Positions 7,743 to 15,312 of a stretch of DNA of 34,531 nucleotides are shown piece after piece. The translations under genes were made by a program, and so were the position numbers. The notes beneath the pieces are model-generated. The model saw nothing but the letters and a program-made list of their open reading frames with translations. It was not told the origin of the DNA and made no database searches. Every line of letters starts with the position of its first letter. Positions within the stretch are counted from its first letter, which is position 1. Source of the DNA: a virus; the IMG/VR virus record IMGVR_UViG_3300036790_000321, positions 1-34,531 of that record; one strand, 5' to 3'.

Positions 7743-9461
7743 TCAGCCCTCCAGGCCGGACAAGAGAGCTGCGGAGAGCAGCCCCGGGTCGATGCGATCC
7801 GAGCTGGGCTCGTAATCGGGGTTGATGGTCTTCATGAGCTTTTCGAGGAGGCTCTCCGCCTCGCCCTTGTTCGTCAGGCCCTGCGTGGACGAGAGCCGGG
7901 CGAGCGCGTTGCGGACGCCCGCGGCGTTGGGCGCCGAGGACGGCGAGTACTTGTACGGCAGCGCCCAGGCGTCCTGAGTAGACGGGTCACCGGACTTGCG
8001 GCCCGCGCAGATGCCCTTGTAGAAGGCAGCCGGGTCATCGGAGGCGGCACCGGCCGCCCACGCCTTGCCGGCGTCCCACGGGGAGTTGTCCACGTCGGCG
8101 TTGAGGAGCTGCCGGTACAGGAAGTCGCCGACATCGCCGGGGCACGGCGGGATCACCTTGCCGGGCCGGAGCTTGCCCTGCGGCGTCCAGTAGTCGTGGT
8201 CGTAGTCCGTCTCCGGCTTGGAGTCGTCCTCCGGCGCTCCCTTGTTCGTGGGGTCGAACCGCCAGGCACCGTCAGGATCCTGCACCCAGCCCGAGGAGTC
8301 GGCCATCGACAGGCGCTTGCCGCAGGAGGCGCAGAACTGCTTGCCCGCCTCGTGCTTCGTGCCGCACGGCCCGCAGTACGCGGCGACGATCCTCACCTCA
8401 GCCGCGGCGCCCATGCCGGACTCGTTGACGTCGGAGCGGCCGACCAGCTTGGTGCCGCACTGGTCGCAGAACTTCGCGTCGGAGCCGTTCCAGCAGCGGC
8501 ACGACGGGCACTCGGCGGTCTCGCTGAACGTCCGCTGGTACGGCTTCGGCACGTAGATGGTGCCCAGGGCGTCGCTGGGGCCGTCGCCGGCCGGCGGCTC
8601 AGGCGCGGCGGGCGTCTTGTGGTGGCCGTGGGCGGCGTCTCCGTCGTGGGAGTGCTCGTGGGAGTGCGTCGAGTCGCTGCCCTGGGCGCCGTAGGCCGGG
8701 TGGCCGTGAGTGTGGCTGCCCTTCATCGGCGCGTGGTTGCCGTCCGCGTTGACGAGGACCGGGGGGATGCTGCTCGCGAGCGGGCGGTTCCAGTGGTCGT
8801 TCGTCCCGTTCCTGAGCCCGGTGGCGTACTTCGCGAAGACACTGAGGTCCCAGTCGTCGGACAGGGCGGGCTGCTTGCCGTGGATCTTGTCGGCCAGGCC
8901 GGAGTCCACCGCCTCCTGGTCGGAGTACCAGGTCTCGGCCTTCATCTGGCCGCGCCAGAAGGCGACCGGCTTGCCGGTGCGCTCGGCGTAGATCGAGGCG
9001 ATGTTGTCGGATGCCTTGTCGAGCAGCGCCGCGGTGTCGGTCATGTCGGAGGCGTTGCCGATCGCCATCGACATCGCGTCGTGGATCATCATCTGGCTGT
9101 GCGGCGCCATGGCCAGCTCGCCGGGCGACGCCGCCATCGCGATGAAGGACGCGGCGGACGCGGCGAGGCCGTCCACGACGACGGAGACGGTGCCCTGCCG
9201 CTGCTTCAGCGCGTTGAAGATCGCGATCCCGTCGAAGACGTCTCCGCCGGGGCTGTTGAGATGGAGGTCGATGTCGCCGTTGCCCTTGAGCGCGGCCAGG
9301 TCGGTGATGAAGGACTGCGCGCTGACGGCGAAGAGGCCGATCTCGTCGTAGATGTCGATGCGGGCCGGGCCGTCGGCCCGGTCCTTGATCGTGTACCAGC
9401 CGGGCATCTTCGCCTGCAGCGACTGCATCCGGCGGGTGGTCCGGAGTGGACGCTTGTCCAT
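7743..9461 (-). CDS. ClpP-type capsid maturation protease with double zinc-ribbon C-terminal extension
   Basis: This is 572 residues; ATG at 9461 overlaps the portal stop as TAATG. Residues about 35-200 are a ClpP (S14) fold: INSPGG-like LNSPGGDVFDG, nucleophile Ser102 in GLAASAAS, His127 in MMIHDAM, and a Glu176 where ClpP has the acidic third residue (ETWYSDQEAVDSGLAD). It should cut the capsid scaffold during head maturation. Residues 245-282 are a His-rich stretch (HTHGHP, THSHEHSHDGD, HGHH). Residues 318-335 and 363-381 are two Cys4 zinc ribbons (CPSC...CDQC and CGPC...CASC). The last 70 residues (PNAAGVRNALARLSSTQGL, EAESLLEKLMKTINPDYEP) form a helical tail seen in other actinophage proteases. 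Ordinary capsid proteases of this type are about 200-350 residues, so the metal-binding insert is unusual. Confidence 0.88.
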   Translation of the reverse strand: MDKRPLRTTRRMQSLQAKMPGWYTIKDRADGPARIDIYDEIGLFAVSAQSFITDLAALKGNGDIDLHLNSPGGDVFDGIAIFNALKQRQGTVSVVVDGLAASAASFIAMAASPGELAMAPHSQMMIHDAMSMAIGNASDMTDTAALLDKASDNIASIYAERTGKPVAFWRGQMKAETWYSDQEAVDSGLADKIHGKQPALSDDWDLSVFAKYATGLRNGTNDHWNRPLASSIPPVLVNADGNHAPMKGSHTHGHPAYGAQGSDSTHSHEHSHDGDAAHGHHKTPAAPEPPAGDGPSDALGTIYVPKPYQRTFSETAECPSCRCWNGSDAKFCDQCGTKLVGRSDVNESGMGAAAEVRIVAAYCGPCGTKHEAGKQFCASCGKRLSMADSSGWVQDPDGAWRFDPTNKGAPEDDSKPETDYDHDYWTPQGKLRPGKVIPPCPGDVGDFLYRQLLNADVDNSPWDAGKAWAAGAASDDPAAFYKGICAGRKSGDPSTQDAWALPYKYSPSSAPNAAGVRNALARLSSTQGLTNKGEAESLLEKLMKTINPDYEPSSDRIDPGLLSAALLSGLEG

Positions 9462-10867
9462 TACCGCCTCACAGGTTCGACGGGGACGTGGCCGTTCGCC
9501 AGCATCCTGCGGAGCCGCGCGGCCATGTCCTGGTCCTGCGGCGGCTGGTTGTCAGGGGCTGCGGGAGCCGGCGCGCCCGGTGCCGGGGCGGGAGTGCCCG
9601 CGACCCAGCCGGGCGGCAGCGCCGGGAGCTGCGTCGCCTTCTCGACGACGTCCATCGACGGCAGGCCGACGACTTCGAGGACGTCGTCCGGGTCCCACCC
9701 GGCGGTGACGAGGGTCGCGGCGGCGGTGGCCTTGACGTTCAGCTCCGTGACGGCGGCCTCCTGGTTGACGGGAGACGGGTCGTCGAAGTCGAACTCGATG
9801 CCCTGCCCGGACGTGCCGTACAGGGGCAGCAGCTTGTGGTTCAGGGTGTCGCGGCGGCGCTCCAGCCGCGGCAGGTCCTGCCACGAGACGAACGTCTCCT
9901 CCGCCGTCTGCGCGTTGGCGCGGTTGACGTCCTCGACGGTGCCGAGCATGGACTTGTGCATCCGCCATGCCTCGCGAAGCTCGTCGCGGTTGTTCAGGCG
10001 CAGGTTTGCGTAGTCCATGTCCTTGTTGTTCTGGCCGGTCGGCGCGAAGGTCGCGCCGTTCTCCAGGACGCCGACGCGCCCGGCCCGGGCGATGCCCTGG
10101 TGCATTTCCCGCCAGCGCTCGACCATCTCGTCGAAGTCGCGGGGCTGCATCTTGTTCGGGACCGTGATCATGCCGCCCGGGTCAGCGCCGTTGAGGAACA
10201 GGTTCCGCTGGTAGTCGGTGGCGTACCGCTGCTGCTGGATGTTCGGGATGATGCTCGCGACCGGGCCGGCGCCGCGGAACGGGTCCAGCGGGTCGGGCAT
10301 CTTCTCCTGGATGACCTCGTTCAGCCGCAGCGGCGTCTGGGAGCCGTCAGGGCCGGTGTAGATCCAGCCGATGAGGTAGTCGCCCGGGTCGGGGACGGGC
10401 TCCATCCGGTCGGGGCGCACGTACCACATGGAGGTGGGGAAGCCCACGGTCTCCATGTCCAGGACCCAGAACGTCTCGCCGGTCAGCTCGAAGTGCTGGT
10501 TGCAGCCCTCCCGGAACTCGAAACCGCTCATGAACTGGTTGGGCTTGTTCCACAGCTGCAGCGCCGGGTGGGTCATCACCTCCTGGCGCTGGTCCGAGCC
10601 GTCGTCGCTGGTGGCGTAGCGCGCCTGGGCGGACTGCGGGGACTTCTTGTAGACGTGCCAGCGCGGGGTGGCCGCCGACTGCTGCAGCAGCGAGACGATG
10701 GAGAAGACGGTGCCGGACTGGCCGTAGGTCCGCATCATCGTCTCGCGGTTCGCGCGGCCCGCGCCCAGGTCGAACATGAGGCCGCGGTTGGCGGCGCGGT
10801 AGGCGGACATCGGGACGGGCGGGCCGCCGGCGGCGTTGCGGAAGGTGCGCCGCCAGGCGGATCTCAC
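9461..10867 (-). CDS. Portal protein
   Basis: This is 468 residues from GTG at 10867, which overlaps the previous stop as GTGA. The sequence fits the HK97-type phage portal family: an N-terminal MMRTYGQSGTVFSIVSLLQQ helix, WHVYKK, a HPALQLWNKPNQFMSG core, an ELTGETFWVLD strand, the DPFRGAGPVASI turn, NGADPGGMITVP, and a C-terminal stem/crown region. Twelve copies form the vertex ring through which DNA enters the capsid and to which terminase and adaptor bind. Its place between terminase and protease is standard. Confidence 0.9.
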   Translation of the reverse strand: MRSAWRRTFRNAAGGPPVPMSAYRAANRGLMFDLGAGRANRETMMRTYGQSGTVFSIVSLLQQSAATPRWHVYKKSPQSAQARYATSDDGSDQRQEVMTHPALQLWNKPNQFMSGFEFREGCNQHFELTGETFWVLDMETVGFPTSMWYVRPDRMEPVPDPGDYLIGWIYTGPDGSQTPLRLNEVIQEKMPDPLDPFRGAGPVASIIPNIQQQRYATDYQRNLFLNGADPGGMITVPNKMQPRDFDEMVERWREMHQGIARAGRVGVLENGATFAPTGQNNKDMDYANLRLNNRDELREAWRMHKSMLGTVEDVNRANAQTAEETFVSWQDLPRLERRRDTLNHKLLPLYGTSGQGIEFDFDDPSPVNQEAAVTELNVKATAAATLVTAGWDPDDVLEVVGLPSMDVVEKATQLPALPPGWVAGTPAPAPGAPAPAAPDNQPPQDQDMAARLRRMLANGHVPVEPVRR

Positions 10868-11145
10868 CGGTACCTGCCGTTGTCGTCTTCGTCGTCCGCG
10901 GCGATGACGGACTCCAGCCACATGAGGGAGATGCCGGTGACGACGAGCCCGGCGATGGTGTTGCCGGCGAAGGCGGCGGCGTCGATGCAGCCGGCGCCCG
11001 CCAGGGTGAGGGGGATGGACAGCAGCACCGCGAGGGAGGCCCGGTGGGGGGACAGTATCTTTCCCGCAGCGGCGGCCAGCGAGGTGACCAGGCGGCTGCC
11101 GGTACGGCGCCATGCGCCGGGCGCGGGAATGTCAGCGACTGCCAT
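10864..11145 (-). CDS. Small membrane protein between terminase and portal
   Basis: This is 93 residues from ATG at 11145. Residues about 36-53 and 58-80 are hydrophobic (ASLAVLLSIPLTLAGAG; FAGNTIAGLVVTGISLMWL), giving two membrane helices; the C-terminus is acidic (AADDEDDNGRYR). There is no Shine-Dalgarno; the start lies seven bases after a TATCAT -10-like box, which suggests a leaderless transcript. It is the first gene of the head operon and overlaps the portal start. Function is unknown. Confidence 0.7.
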   Translation of the reverse strand: MAVADIPAPGAWRRTGSRLVTSLAAAAGKILSPHRASLAVLLSIPLTLAGAGCIDAAAFAGNTIAGLVVTGISLMWLESVIAADDEDDNGRYR

Positions 11146-11185
11146 CAGGTAGATGATACGTCAGGTATCTGCGGCGGTCTATACC
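11146..11185 (-). promoter_or_regulatory. Late-type leaderless promoter L1
   Basis: Read leftward, GGTATAG (11185-11179), nine bases, GATAC (11169-11165), seven bases and ATCAT (11157-11153) are followed by C-TACCTG and the ATG at 11145. TATCAT (11158-11153) is the probable -10 box. GATAC-CTGAC-GTATC is also a small dyad. The same elements with identical spacing precede the gene at 14836. Confidence 0.6.
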
Positions 11186-11218
11186 GCTGGTCCGGGCAGT
11201 ATCAGGGCGCTGACCTGG

Positions 11219-11236
11219 TACTAAGGTTTATTGGTA
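11219..11236. promoter_or_regulatory. 18-bp palindromic operator, site A
   Basis: The plus strand reads TACTAAGGTTTATTGGTA. It matches sites B (19621-19638) and C (20330-20347) with the shared central GGTTTA and TAYYAA/TTGRTA arms. It lies just after the terminase stop and upstream of late promoter L1, where a repressor could block entry into the head genes. Confidence 0.6.
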
Positions 11237-11240
11237 TAGC

Positions 11241-12575
11241 TCAGAACCAGCGCAGGCGGGTGCGCCCGGTGAGGTCGGTATGGGCGGTCATGTACCGCAT
11301 CTGATCCATGCCGTGATCGTCCTTTTTGAGCGGTACTTCCCGCTGTGTTGCGCCGCCTGATCCCGGGGCCGCAGACGGATCCCAGATGTAGCCCGTGATC
11401 TCGTCCACCGTGGACGAGGGCTTGCCGGCATCCGCGAGGGACTGGTCGCGGTCCGCGACGGCGTCACGGCACAGGTACAGCCTGGGCTTGCCGTCCGCCT
11501 GCACCCTCAGCCGCTCCTGCACCGCCTGGATGCCCTCGGAGACGGTCTTGTTCGCCGCGGTGGTGGAGTACCCGAGATGGCGCTCCAGGGTGGCGCGGTC
11601 CTCGGCGTCGTGGTCGCAGATCACCGCCTGGAAGCGTGGCTCCGGACCGTGCTGGGTCTTCATCATCTTCGCGATCTTCGCTGCGGCGTCCTCGACCAGC
11701 AGGCCGGTCTGGTAGATCTCCTTGTAGAGGTACAGGCGCCCGTCCGGGTCCTCGGTCCACCAGGCTGCGCACAGCGGGTTGCGGAATCCGAAGTCGACGG
11801 CGAGGTAGCGCGGCCAGTCCTGCGGCGGGTGCGACTTGTAGTTGAACCGGTCGGAGATGTGCACGGCCGGGTCGAACATCTCGTAGACGAGACCCTCGGC
11901 GGCGGTCCACTTGCCGTACCGGAGGCGCTCGCGGCGGGCACCGGTGAGCGCGTCGAGGCGGCCGAGGTACACCGATCCTTCCGGCGTCCAGTGCCCGTCC
12001 CGGAAATACCGGGGGTTGTCCTCGTGGCGGCAGAAGATCATCCGGGTCTTGCCCGCGTCGCAGCGCTTCTTCAGCCAGTGATTCGGGGTCGACGGGTTGC
12101 AGTCGGCGATGAGCTGCATGAACGGGGTCCGGCCGTTGCGGAGGCGGGTGGTGACCATCTCCCAGTCGTCCTCGATCAGCTCGGTGGACTCGCCGACGTA
12201 GACGATGTCGTACTCGCTGCTCATGATGCGGGTGGCGCGGTCCAGGCCGCCCACCGTGATGGTGGACCCGCTGGCGTAGTGGTAGGCGGCGGCCCGGTCG
12301 CGGGAGCCGGAGTAGAAGACCACCTCGCCGGACGCCAGCGCCTCGCGGGCGACGATCTCCCGGTAGGTGACCAGCGCGGTGCTGGCCAGGGAGACGGCGG
12401 TCTTGCGGAGGACGAGCGCGCGCATGCCCGGGTAGCGGAGGCACATCATGTGCACCTTTTCCAGGCACGCGCGCGTCTTGCCCGTTCCGGCAGAGCCCGA
12501 GAGCAGCACCTCGTCATCGTGGCTGAGGAACAGCTCGCGGGCGCTGCCGACAGGCTGATAACTGTGAGTGACCAC
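11241..12575 (-). CDS. terL: Terminase large subunit
   Basis: This is 444 residues from GTG at 12575. The N-terminal ATPase has a Walker A GSAGTGKT (27-34), an ATP-coordination strand RALVLRKTA, Walker B-like YDIVYVGESTEL (122-133) and a coupling motif LIADCNPSTPNHW (155-167). The C-terminal RNase H-like nuclease has AVDFGFRNP (Asp261) and VICDHDAEDRATL (Asp321), ending near KKDDHGMDQMRYM. The pattern resembles PBSX-type (Terminase_3) motors. The enzyme pumps DNA into the prohead and cuts it. It lies after the small subunit and an accessory gene, separated by a 78-bp gap in which I see only a weak TAATAC -10-like box. Confidence 0.93.
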   Translation of the reverse strand: MVTHSYQPVGSARELFLSHDDEVLLSGSAGTGKTRACLEKVHMMCLRYPGMRALVLRKTAVSLASTALVTYREIVAREALASGEVVFYSGSRDRAAAYHYASGSTITVGGLDRATRIMSSEYDIVYVGESTELIEDDWEMVTTRLRNGRTPFMQLIADCNPSTPNHWLKKRCDAGKTRMIFCRHEDNPRYFRDGHWTPEGSVYLGRLDALTGARRERLRYGKWTAAEGLVYEMFDPAVHISDRFNYKSHPPQDWPRYLAVDFGFRNPLCAAWWTEDPDGRLYLYKEIYQTGLLVEDAAAKIAKMMKTQHGPEPRFQAVICDHDAEDRATLERHLGYSTTAANKTVSEGIQAVQERLRVQADGKPRLYLCRDAVADRDQSLADAGKPSSTVDEITGYIWDPSAAPGSGGATQREVPLKKDDHGMDQMRYMTAHTDLTGRTRLRWF

Positions 12576-12653
12576 GGGCTGCTCTCACTGGCGTCTCCCT
12601 ACGGGAGCGGACCCATCGAATCCGCAGCTCAGAGGCTGTATTACTCTGCGTGA

Positions 12654-12974
12654 TCAGGAGGCCGGAGCGTCCGGGGCGACGGCGTTCGCGCTGCCCTGGC
12701 CTCCGGCCGGAGCGGGCTGCACGGTCACGGTGCTGGCGGGTACCTTGGCGAACTCGTTATGCGCGACGGTGATCAGCTCCGCCAGGGACTGCTCCACGTT
12801 CGCGGGCAGCACGGCGGCGAGGGCCGCGGCGACCAGCGGCGACTCGTCGGCCTTCTGCGCCCAGGCGGTCAGCTCCTCCAGGCGGGGGCGCACCTTCTCG
12901 TACTCGGCGGCGACGCCCTTCTCGGCGTTGTCCAGGGCTCCGCGCACGGCGGCCTCGATGCTGGTCAGGCTCAT
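12654..12974 (-). CDS. Small helical protein between terminase subunits
   Basis: This is 106 residues from ATG at 12974, overlapping the stop of the small terminase as ATGA. Residues 1-75 are a long amphipathic helical region (IEAAVRGALDNAEKGVAAEYEKV, in parts; then VEQSLAELITVAHNEF). The last 30 are a flexible Pro/Ala/Gly tail. No homologue is recognised. Its position suggests a packaging or assembly accessory role, without direct evidence. Confidence 0.62.
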   Translation of the reverse strand: MSLTSIEAAVRGALDNAEKGVAAEYEKVRPRLEELTAWAQKADESPLVAAALAAVLPANVEQSLAELITVAHNEFAKVPASTVTVQPAPAGGQGSANAVAPDAPAS

Positions 12975-13450
12975 TCCTGCTCCTCACTGGTATCTGGCAT
13001 GTCGGGGAAGGCTTCTGCGAGGTCCACGCCCACCAGCTCATGGCGCACCGAGCCGTCGAGGGTGATCTGGGACTTGTTGGGTATCTGCCCGAGTTCATCG
13101 GCGACGGCCCGCAGCGCGGACTGGCGGGCCAGTGACCACTGATGGTGCGCGGAGCGGAACTCCGTCGACAGCAGCTCGTACTCCGCCATGTACGCCTCGA
13201 TGCGGCGCTGCTTGTCAGCGATCCACAGGCCGGCGAAGTCGTCGTCGAGGTGCGCCTTTATGTCGTCGATCTCCCGGGCATGGCGCTCGGCGAAGTGGGT
13301 GATGGCCCCGGCCGTCACCCCGTAGCGGCGGGCCAGCGCCGTCCGCCTGATCTTCCGCTCGGCCAGGTCGCGGCACAGCTGGTGGCGCTCGTGCAGCGGG
13401 ATCCCTCGTTGAGGCGAGTCGTTGACCCCGTCGTCGTCGTAGTCGCTCAC
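12971..13450 (-). CDS. Terminase small subunit
   Basis: This is 159 residues from ATG at 13450, overlapping its neighbours by 4 bp on both sides. Residues about 20-58 form a helix-turn-helix (CRDLAERKIRRTALARRYGV, then TAGAITHFAERH) of the type used to recognise a packaging site. The following region is a long helix (DIKAHLDDDFAGLWIADKQR) as in the oligomerisation domain of small terminases. The acidic tail may contact the large subunit. The pairing with the large subunit two genes downstream supports the call. Confidence 0.72.
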   Translation of the reverse strand: MSDYDDDGVNDSPQRGIPLHERHQLCRDLAERKIRRTALARRYGVTAGAITHFAERHAREIDDIKAHLDDDFAGLWIADKQRRIEAYMAEYELLSTEFRSAHHQWSLARQSALRAVADELGQIPNKSQITLDGSVRHELVGVDLAEAFPDMPDTSEEQE

Positions 13451-13704
13451 GCCTGCTCACCTCCGGCCCCGTCCGGCGGCAGGGCGGCCATGTACTCCAG
13501 GACCGCCATCTCAGCTGCCCGCTCCTGAGCGAAGAACGTCCTGCGCAGGGCCGGGGACGGCTCACGGCCGTCGTCCGCCAGGCGCCGGATGTAGTCCCCG
13601 GTCCGGCTGGCCGCGTGCGTGAGCCTGCAGGCAGCGTCCCGCAGGAGCAGCATGCGGGCCTGCTGCCCGAGCATCATGCGGACCTGTTCCGCGGCAGCGC
13701 TCAT
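13447..13704 (-). CDS. Small helical protein, unknown function
   Basis: This is 85 residues from ATG at 13704 and overlaps both neighbours by 4 bp. It is Ala/Arg/Met-rich and helical (VRMMLGQQARMLLLRDAACR; ALRRTFFAQERAAEMAVLEY). No signal, membrane helix or motif is seen. It is in the pre-terminase operon. Confidence 0.55.
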   Translation of the reverse strand: MSAAAEQVRMMLGQQARMLLLRDAACRLTHAASRTGDYIRRLADDGREPSPALRRTFFAQERAAEMAVLEYMAALPPDGAGGEQA

Positions 13705-13943
13705 CGCCAGTGCAGCTCCTCGGCCAGGGCGGCCAGCTCCTGGGCGATGAGCGACCGGACAGCCTGCTGCACTCCCCCGGCCATGGCCTGCACGTCGTCC
13801 GGGGATTCCTGCTCCGGCTCCTGCAGGACGCTCTCGGCCAGCGACCTGGCGCGGGCGAGGAGGGCACGCTCGACGATCGCGGTGTCCACGTTCAGGTGCG
13901 TGCGGCGCTCGGTGCGGCGCGGCGGGTTAGCGGCGAATGCCAT
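13701..13943 (-). CDS. Small helical protein, unknown function
   Basis: This is 80 residues from ATG at 13943, overlapping the preceding gene by 17 bp. An Arg/Pro-rich start (NPPRRTERR) is followed by two amphipathic helices (IVERALLARARSLAESVLQE; GGVQQAVRSLIAQELAALAE). No family is recognised. Coupling by overlap places it in the accessory/terminase operon. Confidence 0.5.
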   Translation of the reverse strand: MAFAANPPRRTERRTHLNVDTAIVERALLARARSLAESVLQEPEQESPDDVQAMAGGVQQAVRSLIAQELAALAEELHWR

Positions 13944-14295
13944 CGGTGCTCCTGACTTCGAGGGTGCCGTTCGCGGTGAGGACGGCGCGGCCCGGCTCGC
14001 CTGCGGTGAGGGCGTCGCGCAGCCGGATGAGCTGGGCCAGCTCGTCGGACTCCAGGGCCTCCAGCTTGGCGAGCACCTCATCGGTCTTGCGGGCGCCGGT
14101 CATGCCGACGTAGGCGAGGACCGGCTGGGTCACTCCTGAGTACACGGTGAGGATGACCAGCCACCAGAACATGTGCGGGTCAGCCGCCGGGAAGATCAGC
14201 TCCAGGACCACGACGGCCATGCAGAAGGCGAAGGTCTGCAGGACGCCGCCGGCGGAGGCGAACCACACGCCGAAGCGGCTGATGACGCCGGTCAT
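13927..14295 (-). CDS. Membrane protein with two transmembrane helices
   Basis: This is 122 residues from ATG at 14295, overlapping the upstream stop as ATGA. Residues about 14-35 (AGGVLQTFAFCMAVVVLELIF) and 42-64 (FWWLVILTVYSGVTQPVLAYV) are hydrophobic. The C-terminal half is soluble and helical (TDEVLAKLEALESDELAQLI). The pattern loosely recalls small low-affinity iron permease-like proteins, but that similarity is weak. With the next gene it may form a membrane pair; a role in exclusion or lysis is possible and unproven. Confidence 0.62.
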   Translation of the reverse strand: MTGVISRFGVWFASAGGVLQTFAFCMAVVVLELIFPAADPHMFWWLVILTVYSGVTQPVLAYVGMTGARKTDEVLAKLEALESDELAQLIRLRDALTAGEPGRAVLTANGTLEVRSTDGIRR

Positions 14296-14591
14296 GCCGC
14301 CGCCCTCCGCTGGTCGATGCGGGAGCCGATCGTCACGCCCGTCCAGGTGCCCGCGTAGTCGGCGACGAGGCGGGCGGCGATCGTCACGAGGGTGAGGGGG
14401 ATGTTGCCGCCGACGAAGAGGGCGTCGCCGACCGCCCACAGGGTGGCGATCGAGCAGGCGTCATTCAGCACGTCCATCGCGGCCGAGCGGTGCGGCCGGT
14501 AGGCGGACTCCGCCTGCACCTGGATCGTGGCCACGATGTCCTGGCAGAACATCGCGGCGAACGCCACGGCGGGCAGCCACCAGCCGGTCAT
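14292..14591 (-). CDS. Small polytopic membrane protein
   Basis: This is 99 residues from ATG at 14591, which overlaps the upstream stop as ATGA. It has about three hydrophobic segments: WWLPAVAFAAMFCQDIVATI, VLNDACSIATLWAVGDALFV and IPLTLVTIAARLVADYAGTW. The ending GTWTGVTIGSRID with a glycine-rich C-terminal helix resembles short actinophage membrane proteins I have seen near packaging genes. Function is unknown. Confidence 0.6.
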   Translation of the reverse strand: MTGWWLPAVAFAAMFCQDIVATIQVQAESAYRPHRSAAMDVLNDACSIATLWAVGDALFVGGNIPLTLVTIAARLVADYAGTWTGVTIGSRIDQRRAAA

Positions 14592-14836
14592 CCGGTCTCC
14601 GCGTCCCGCCCGGCGTCCAGCGCCGCCCGCACGAAGCAGTCCTTGGCTTCCAGCAGCTTCCGGAGGCCGGCGGTCAGCTCGGGGCCGTCCGGCAGCCGGG
14701 TGAGGATGTGCTCGGCGAGGTCGGCGCAGGCCAGCGAGACGTGGCGCATCTCCCCCTGCGGCAGGTGGCCGTAATCGAAGTAGCGGGCCACGTGGACGGT
14801 GGCGGGATGGCGGTCGTGCAGCTGCTCCGGGGTCAC
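14588..14836 (-). CDS. Possible Acb2/Tad1-type hairpin protein (anti-CBASS/anti-Thoeris nucleotide sponge)
   Basis: This is 82 residues if started at GTG 14836, or 88 from ATG 14854. I prefer GTG because a promoter with ATCAT ends six bases upstream, the same layout as promoter L1. The core reads YFDYGHLPQGEMRHVSLACA, then ADLAEHILTRLPDGPELTAG, then LRKLLEAKDCFVRAAL. That is one short loop plus two long helices joined by a P-x-x-x-E turn. The pattern F-x-Y...P, then a basic residue and a helix, then PxxxE, then L-x-x-A, resembles my memory of the Acb2/Tad1 hairpin family, which forms hexamers that sequester cyclic nucleotides made by CBASS or Thoeris defence. This is recognition by pattern only. 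It heads the accessory operon and overlaps the next gene by 4 bp. Confidence 0.45.
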   Translation of the reverse strand: MTPEQLHDRHPATVHVARYFDYGHLPQGEMRHVSLACADLAEHILTRLPDGPELTAGLRKLLEAKDCFVRAALDAGRDAETG

Positions 14837-14875
14837 AGGTACATGATGCCTCATGTATCCGGATGCGGCTATACC
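14837..14875 (-). promoter_or_regulatory. Late-type leaderless promoter L2
   Basis: Read leftward, GGTATAG (14875-14869), nine bases, GATAC (14859-14855), seven bases and ATCAT (14847-14843) are followed by G-TACCT and the GTG at 14836. Spacing equals that of promoter L1. It would drive the accessory and terminase operon. Confidence 0.6.
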
Positions 14876-14904
14876 AGGGTGGACCGGGGTGGACCAGTGA
14901 GGCA

Positions 14905-14936
14905 GGACGGGCGCCCGGGCGGCAGAGCGCCCGTCC
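14905..14936 (-). terminator. GC-rich hairpin terminator
   Basis: GGACGGGCGC (14905-14914) pairs perfectly with GCGCCCGTCC (14927-14936) around a 12-base loop. It lies just after the stop of the 14968-15312 gene in the leftward direction and before promoter L2, so it would insulate the two transcripts. There is no T-run, which is common in high-GC actinobacterial terminators. Confidence 0.6.
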
Positions 14937-14967
14937 CTGGTATCTCCCCTCAGGAGACAGCCTCAGG

Positions 14968-15312
14968 CTAGCCCTCGTCCCAGCCGGACAGCTTCGGGTT
15001 CCTGCCCAGGGCGTCCATGAGGGCGTCCAGGTCACACTCCGGCTCGTTCTCCTCTTCCCACAGCGGTACCGACGCCCTCAGCGCGGGGCCGGTGGCGAGC
15101 CGGTACGGGCGCGGCGGCTCGGTGTGCGTGGCCGCGGCGATGACCAGGGCGCGGATGCACTTGCCGCAGATGAGGAACTCGTCCGGCCGCGGGCAGCCGG
15201 TCTCCGCGGCCAGCCTGGCGTCAGCCTCGGTGTGCCAGGGGGCTTCGAGCCGCGGCGGGTCGACGGCGAGGCAGGAGTCGCAGCGCGGGGTGCCGTCATC
15301 GGTCCATGACAT
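14968..15312 (-). CDS. Cys-rich (zinc-knuckle) protein, unknown function
   Basis: This is 114 residues from ATG at 15312. A CDSC pair near the N-terminus (residues 11-14) and a CGKC pair (about 49-52) could form one zinc site. Between them is an acidic/Ala region, and the C-terminus is acidic (EEENEPECDLDALMDALG). It is a single-gene transcript ending at the hairpin 14905-14936, and divergent from the plus-strand gene at 15414. No homologue is recognised; an early host-takeover or regulatory role would fit its place but is a guess. Confidence 0.62.
   Translation of the reverse strand: MSWTDDGTPRCDSCLAVDPPRLEAPWHTEADARLAAETGCPRPDEFLICGKCIRALVIAAATHTEPPRPYRLATGPALRASVPLWEEENEPECDLDALMDALGRNPKLSGWDEG

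Noticed and set aside
7677-10013. Long plus-strand open frame of 778 codons
   Set aside because: It is antisense to the capsid protease and portal genes; Arg/Val/Gly-rich translation is typical of a shadow frame in GC-rich DNA.
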